Positions 60,986-64,000 of a stretch of DNA of 64,000 nt are shown here, one piece after another (the stretch's first letter is position 1; the number at the start of each line of letters is the position of its first letter). Under the pieces are notes generated by a model. The model saw nothing but the letters and a program-made list of their open reading frames with translations. It was not told the origin of the DNA and ran no database searches. This stretch comes from CAZRUA01 sp964603125 (lineage in GTDB: Bacteria > Bacteroidota > Bacteroidia > B-17B0 > Aurantibacillaceae), in NCBI GenBank assembly GCA_964603125.1, contig CAZRUA010000001.1, positions 1 through 64,000 of the forward strand, read 5' to 3'. The position numbers and the translations under genes are program-made.

Positions 60986-63900
60986 ATGGGAGAGAACAAT
61001 TACATAAATTTAATTCAAAAGCTTGATGAGTTTATACGAAAGTATTATAAAAATCAGCTTATCAGAGGATTAATTTATACGGTAGGCTTATTATTATTAT
61101 TTTATTTGGGAATAAGCACAATTGAGTACTTTGCCGAATTTAACCCAACTATAAGAGCGTTTTTGTTTTATAGCTTTGTAGCTACATGTGGCTTTGTGCT
61201 TACAAAGTACATTGTTATTCCTGTTTTAAAACTTAATAAGTTAGGTAAAGTAATTTCTCATGAAGAGGCTGCAAATATAGTTGGCAAGCACTTTTCTAAC
61301 GTACAAGACAAGCTTTTAAATGTAATTCACTTACAGCAAAACAAAACTGATTTTGCTTCAGCTACTTTATTACAAGCTGGTATCAATCAAAAAATTGCAG
61401 AGTTAAAACCTGTACCATTTACTTCCGCAATTGATATAAGCGAAAATAGAAAATACCTGAAGTACGCTATTATTCCAGTTTTTGTTTTAGTTAGTATTTT
61501 AATCGTAAAGCCTCGAATGCTAAGCACTTCAACAGATAGGCTAATACATTACAACACCTACTATGAAAGTGCAGCCCCTTTTAAATTTGAAATTGTAAAC
61601 AAGAGTTTACAAGGAGTGCAGCAACAAGATTTTACCTTAAATGTAAAGTTAAGTGGTAACGAAATCCCTAACGAAATATTTGTTTTAATAAACGGAAATG
61701 AGTTTAGGTTAGATAAAGATAATATCACCAACTTTAATTATACCTTCAAAAACATACAACAAAACACCAAATTCCAGTTGTCAGGTGGTGGCTTTCAATC
61801 AACCATGTACGAGCTGGTTGTAATACCTAAACCAAGCTTATTAAACTTTGAAGTACAATTAAAATACCCAAGCTATTTAAATAGAAAAGATGAGGTTGTT
61901 AGTAATGCAGGTGATTTAATTATTCCTCAAGGAACGAAGGTTATGTGGAATTTTGCCACTAAAAACACAGATTATTTGAATATACGCTTTGTGGATACGT
62001 TGCTAAAATTAAATCAAAGCGCCGAGGATAAGTTTAGTTATTCAAGAAGATTTTTACAAAGTAGTTCGTATAGTATAAATACGGGTAATGCGCAAATCAA
62101 GGCTTTTGATTCTGTATATTACAATATTAACGTTGTAGCCGATGCTTATCCAACTATTGAAGTAAAAGAGGAAAAGGATTCTACTCAACCCAACTTAATT
62201 TATTTTAATGGTGTGGCTAAAGATGATTATGGATTTTCACGACTAAGCTTTAAATACAAACACATCCATACAGATACTTTAGGAAAAATGTCGGAGACGG
62301 ACAAAGAAACTGTTTTAGGAATTACGAAAAATCAAAACGCACAGTCTTTTGTGCATTACATTGATATTAAAAAATTGGAACTATCTCCGGGAGATAAAAT
62401 AGAATACTATTTTGAGGTGTTGGACAATGATGGTGTAAACGGAGCAAAATCAGCTCGTTCAAATGTAATGGTTTTTAAAGCTCCAAGTATTGAGGAATTG
62501 GAAAAACAAACAGATGAAAACAATAAGGAGTTAAAGGCCGATTTGGAAAAAGCAATGAAAGAAGCGAAACAATTGCAAAAGGAATCGAATGACTTGCACA
62601 AAAAGCTGATGGAGAAGAAAGAAATGGGCTGGGAAGAAAAGAAAAAATTGGAAGAGCTAAATAAAAATCAAAAGGCGCTTGAAAAAAAGATTGAACAATT
62701 AAAACAAGATAATCAGCAAAATATTGAGAAGCAACAAGAGTACCAACAACCGAATGAAAATATATTGGAAAAACAGAAAGAATTAGAAAAGCTTTTTGAA
62801 AACATTATGTCTCCTGAAATGAAAAAGTTGTACGATGAACTCCAGCGTTTAATGGAGAAAATGGATAAAAACAAGGTTCAAGAAACCTTGGAAAAAATGA
62901 AGATGACCGATAAGGATATTGAAAAGGAATTGGATAGAACCTTGGAGCAGTTTAAGCAAATGGAAGTGGAGCAAAAGATGGAAGAAGCAGCTTCAAAATT
63001 AGATGAGTTGGCTAAAAAGCAGGAAGAATTAAGCAAACAAGCCGAAGAGAATAAGAATGCTGATAATAAGGATTTACAAAAGCAGCAAGAAGACTTAAAT
63101 AAGCAATTTGATGAGGTGAAGAAGGATTTGGAAGAAATGAAAAAGCTTAATCAAGAGTTAAGCGCACCGGTTCAGATGCCCGATATGCAGCAAGAAAGTG
63201 AGAAGGTGCAACAGGATCAACAAAAGGCCAAAGAAGAATTAGAAAAGAACAATAAAAAGAATGCTAGCAAATCGCAAAAAAATGCAGCTAAGCAAATGCA
63301 AGATATGGCGGATAGAATGAAGGAGGCAAGTGAGAAAAATGAAGAGGATCAAAATGAAGAAGATATGCAGGCGCTTCGTCAGATAATGGAAAACTTAATG
63401 AATGTTTCTTTTGCTCAGGAAGATTTAATAAAAAAATCACAAGTCACTAAAACCAACGACCCTCAGTACACAAAACTGGGTCAAACACAAAAAAAATTGC
63501 AAGATGATGCTCAGTTAATCGAAGATAGTTTATTGGCTTTAGCGAAGCGTAATCCTAAAATTTCGGCAATTACTAATCGTGAAATTAGCAACATTGAAAT
63601 GAACATGGGCAAGGCTTTGGATGCTCTTGAGGAAAGACAAACAACCGAATCGATGTACCGTCAGCAAAATGCAATGACATCTATTAATAATTTAGCTTTA
63701 TTGTTGAACGAGTCGTTAGACCAAATGCAACAGGAGGCTAAGCAACAAAAAAATTCCAAACCGGGTAATGGAAATTGTAAGAAACCTGGAGGCAAAGGCT
63801 CAAAAACATCGGCCAGCCAACAAATGGGCAATATGCGTAAAATGCAGGAAGCTTTAAATAAGCAAATAGAAGAATTAAAGAAAGCAATGGAAAAGGGAGG

Positions 63901-64000
63901 GCAAAAGCCGGGCGAAAAACCGGGTCAGAAACCTGGACAAAGCGGAATGCCGGGTAGCAGTGGAATGCCAATGCCAGGAAATAGTGAGCAATTAGCTAAG
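60986..64000 (+). CDS. DUF4175-family membrane and coiled-coil protein (runs off the window)
   Basis: The frame starts at ATG 60986 and stays open for 1005 codons to the last base. Two membrane helices lie at ~26-46 and ~57-80 and a third near ~157-172. A beta-rich region (~190-500) follows, with 'DDYGFSRLSFKYKH' typical of DUF4175. The rest is a very long, highly charged Lys/Glu/Gln coiled coil (~500-860) and a Gly/Pro/Met-rich tail near the edge ('KPGEKPGQKPGQ'). The family is widespread in Bacteroidota and has no established function. The missing C-terminus lies beyond the window. Confidence 0.85.
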   Translation, partial: MGENNYINLIQKLDEFIRKYYKNQLIRGLIYTVGLLLLFYLGISTIEYFAEFNPTIRAFLFYSFVATCGFVLTKYIVIPVLKLNKLGKVISHEEAANIVGKHFSNVQDKLLNVIHLQQNKTDFASATLLQAGINQKIAELKPVPFTSAIDISENRKYLKYAIIPVFVLVSILIVKPRMLSTSTDRLIHYNTYYESAAPFKFEIVNKSLQGVQQQDFTLNVKLSGNEIPNEIFVLINGNEFRLDKDNITNFNYTFKNIQQNTKFQLSGGGFQSTMYELVVIPKPSLLNFEVQLKYPSYLNRKDEVVSNAGDLIIPQGTKVMWNFATKNTDYLNIRFVDTLLKLNQSAEDKFSYSRRFLQSSSYSINTGNAQIKAFDSVYYNINVVADAYPTIEVKEEKDSTQPNLIYFNGVAKDDYGFSRLSFKYKHIHTDTLGKMSETDKETVLGITKNQNAQSFVHYIDIKKLELSPGDKIEYYFEVLDNDGVNGAKSARSNVMVFKAPSIEELEKQTDENNKELKADLEKAMKEAKQLQKESNDLHKKLMEKKEMGWEEKKKLEELNKNQKALEKKIEQLKQDNQQNIEKQQEYQQPNENILEKQKELEKLFENIMSPEMKKLYDELQRLMEKMDKNKVQETLEKMKMTDKDIEKELDRTLEQFKQMEVEQKMEEAASKLDELAKKQEELSKQAEENKNADNKDLQKQQEDLNKQFDEVKKDLEEMKKLNQELSAPVQMPDMQQESEKVQQDQQKAKEELEKNNKKNASKSQKNAAKQMQDMADRMKEASEKNEEDQNEEDMQALRQIMENLMNVSFAQEDLIKKSQVTKTNDPQYTKLGQTQKKLQDDAQLIEDSLLALAKRNPKISAITNREISNIEMNMGKALDALEERQTTESMYRQQNAMTSINNLALLLNESLDQMQQEAKQQKNSKPGNGNCKKPGGKGSKTSASQQMGNMRKMQEALNKQIEELKKAMEKGGQKPGEKPGQKPGQSGMPGSSGMPMPGNSEQLAK

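Noticed and set aside
1..64000. tRNA, rRNA, prophage, integrase, restriction-modification or CRISPR-Cas genes
   Set aside because: None recognised while reading both strands; spacers are mostly short and the frames are accounted for by the listed genes. A covariance-model search would be decisive for small RNAs.

Overview
The window is a Bacteroidota chromosome segment. It is AT-rich, roughly one third GC. Several exported proteins end in type IX secretion (T9SS) sorting domains. Lipoproteins have Bacteroidota-style lipoboxes, and many genes carry a TAnnTTTG-type -7 promoter element with no strong Shine-Dalgarno. Families such as DUF4292, DUF4175 and DUF3098 are typical of this phylum. I cannot fix the genus; it looks like an environmental Bacteroidia/Flavobacteriia genome. 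The first ~200 bases are different: GC-rich and coding for the C-terminus of a proteobacterial-type ABC substrate-binding protein. I read this as an artificial join at the contig edge.

Layout. 0.2-15 kb: mostly minus-strand exported and surface proteins (a six-unit repeat protein, a beta-helix protein, a periplasmic propeller/SpoIIE phosphatase, a seven-repeat FG-GAP adhesin-like protein and a 1689-residue protein with fourteen RCC1 repeats), plus one plus-strand lipoprotein. 15-17.2 kb: an intergenic stretch with a repeat-like element and clustered short motifs, then a membrane-tethered LuxR-type regulator. 17.2-24.8 kb: a complete tryptophan operon, trpL-attenuator-trpE-G-D-C-F-B-A, ending in a DAHP synthase gene. 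The leader encodes a 20-residue peptide with three consecutive Trp codons and can fold into three mutually exclusive hairpins. 24.9-27.8 kb: an ECF sigma factor followed by an anti-sigma-like membrane protein that carries a class I cytochrome c domain. 27.8-36.2 kb: a UbiA-like membrane protein, a sterol-desaturase-family hydroxylase, T9SS cargo of type A and type B, and an all-helical cytoplasmic protein.

36.3-45.8 kb: housekeeping genes (DUF3098, uppP, pdhB, etfB-etfA, a bifunctional-nuclease-like protein, a polyprenyl synthetase, a dicarboxylate symporter and aroC). 45.9-53.4 kb: a seven-haem cytochrome/TPR lipoprotein, a small T9SS cargo protein, a second helical protein and a large T9SS-exported amidase. 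53.5-55.5 kb: a fused alpha/beta 2-oxoacid dehydrogenase E1. 55.5-60.8 kb: a small lipoprotein and a minus-strand set for the cell envelope (sugar nucleotidyltransferase, TPR lipoprotein, DUF4292 lipoprotein, EnvC-like M23 protein). From 60,986 to the end runs a DUF4175 membrane/coiled-coil protein that leaves the window.

I recognised no rRNA, tRNA, CRISPR array, transposase, prophage or defence system. The most rewarding items are the trp attenuator, the sigma/anti-sigma-cytochrome pair, the repeat-like element near 15.2 kb and the chimeric left edge.
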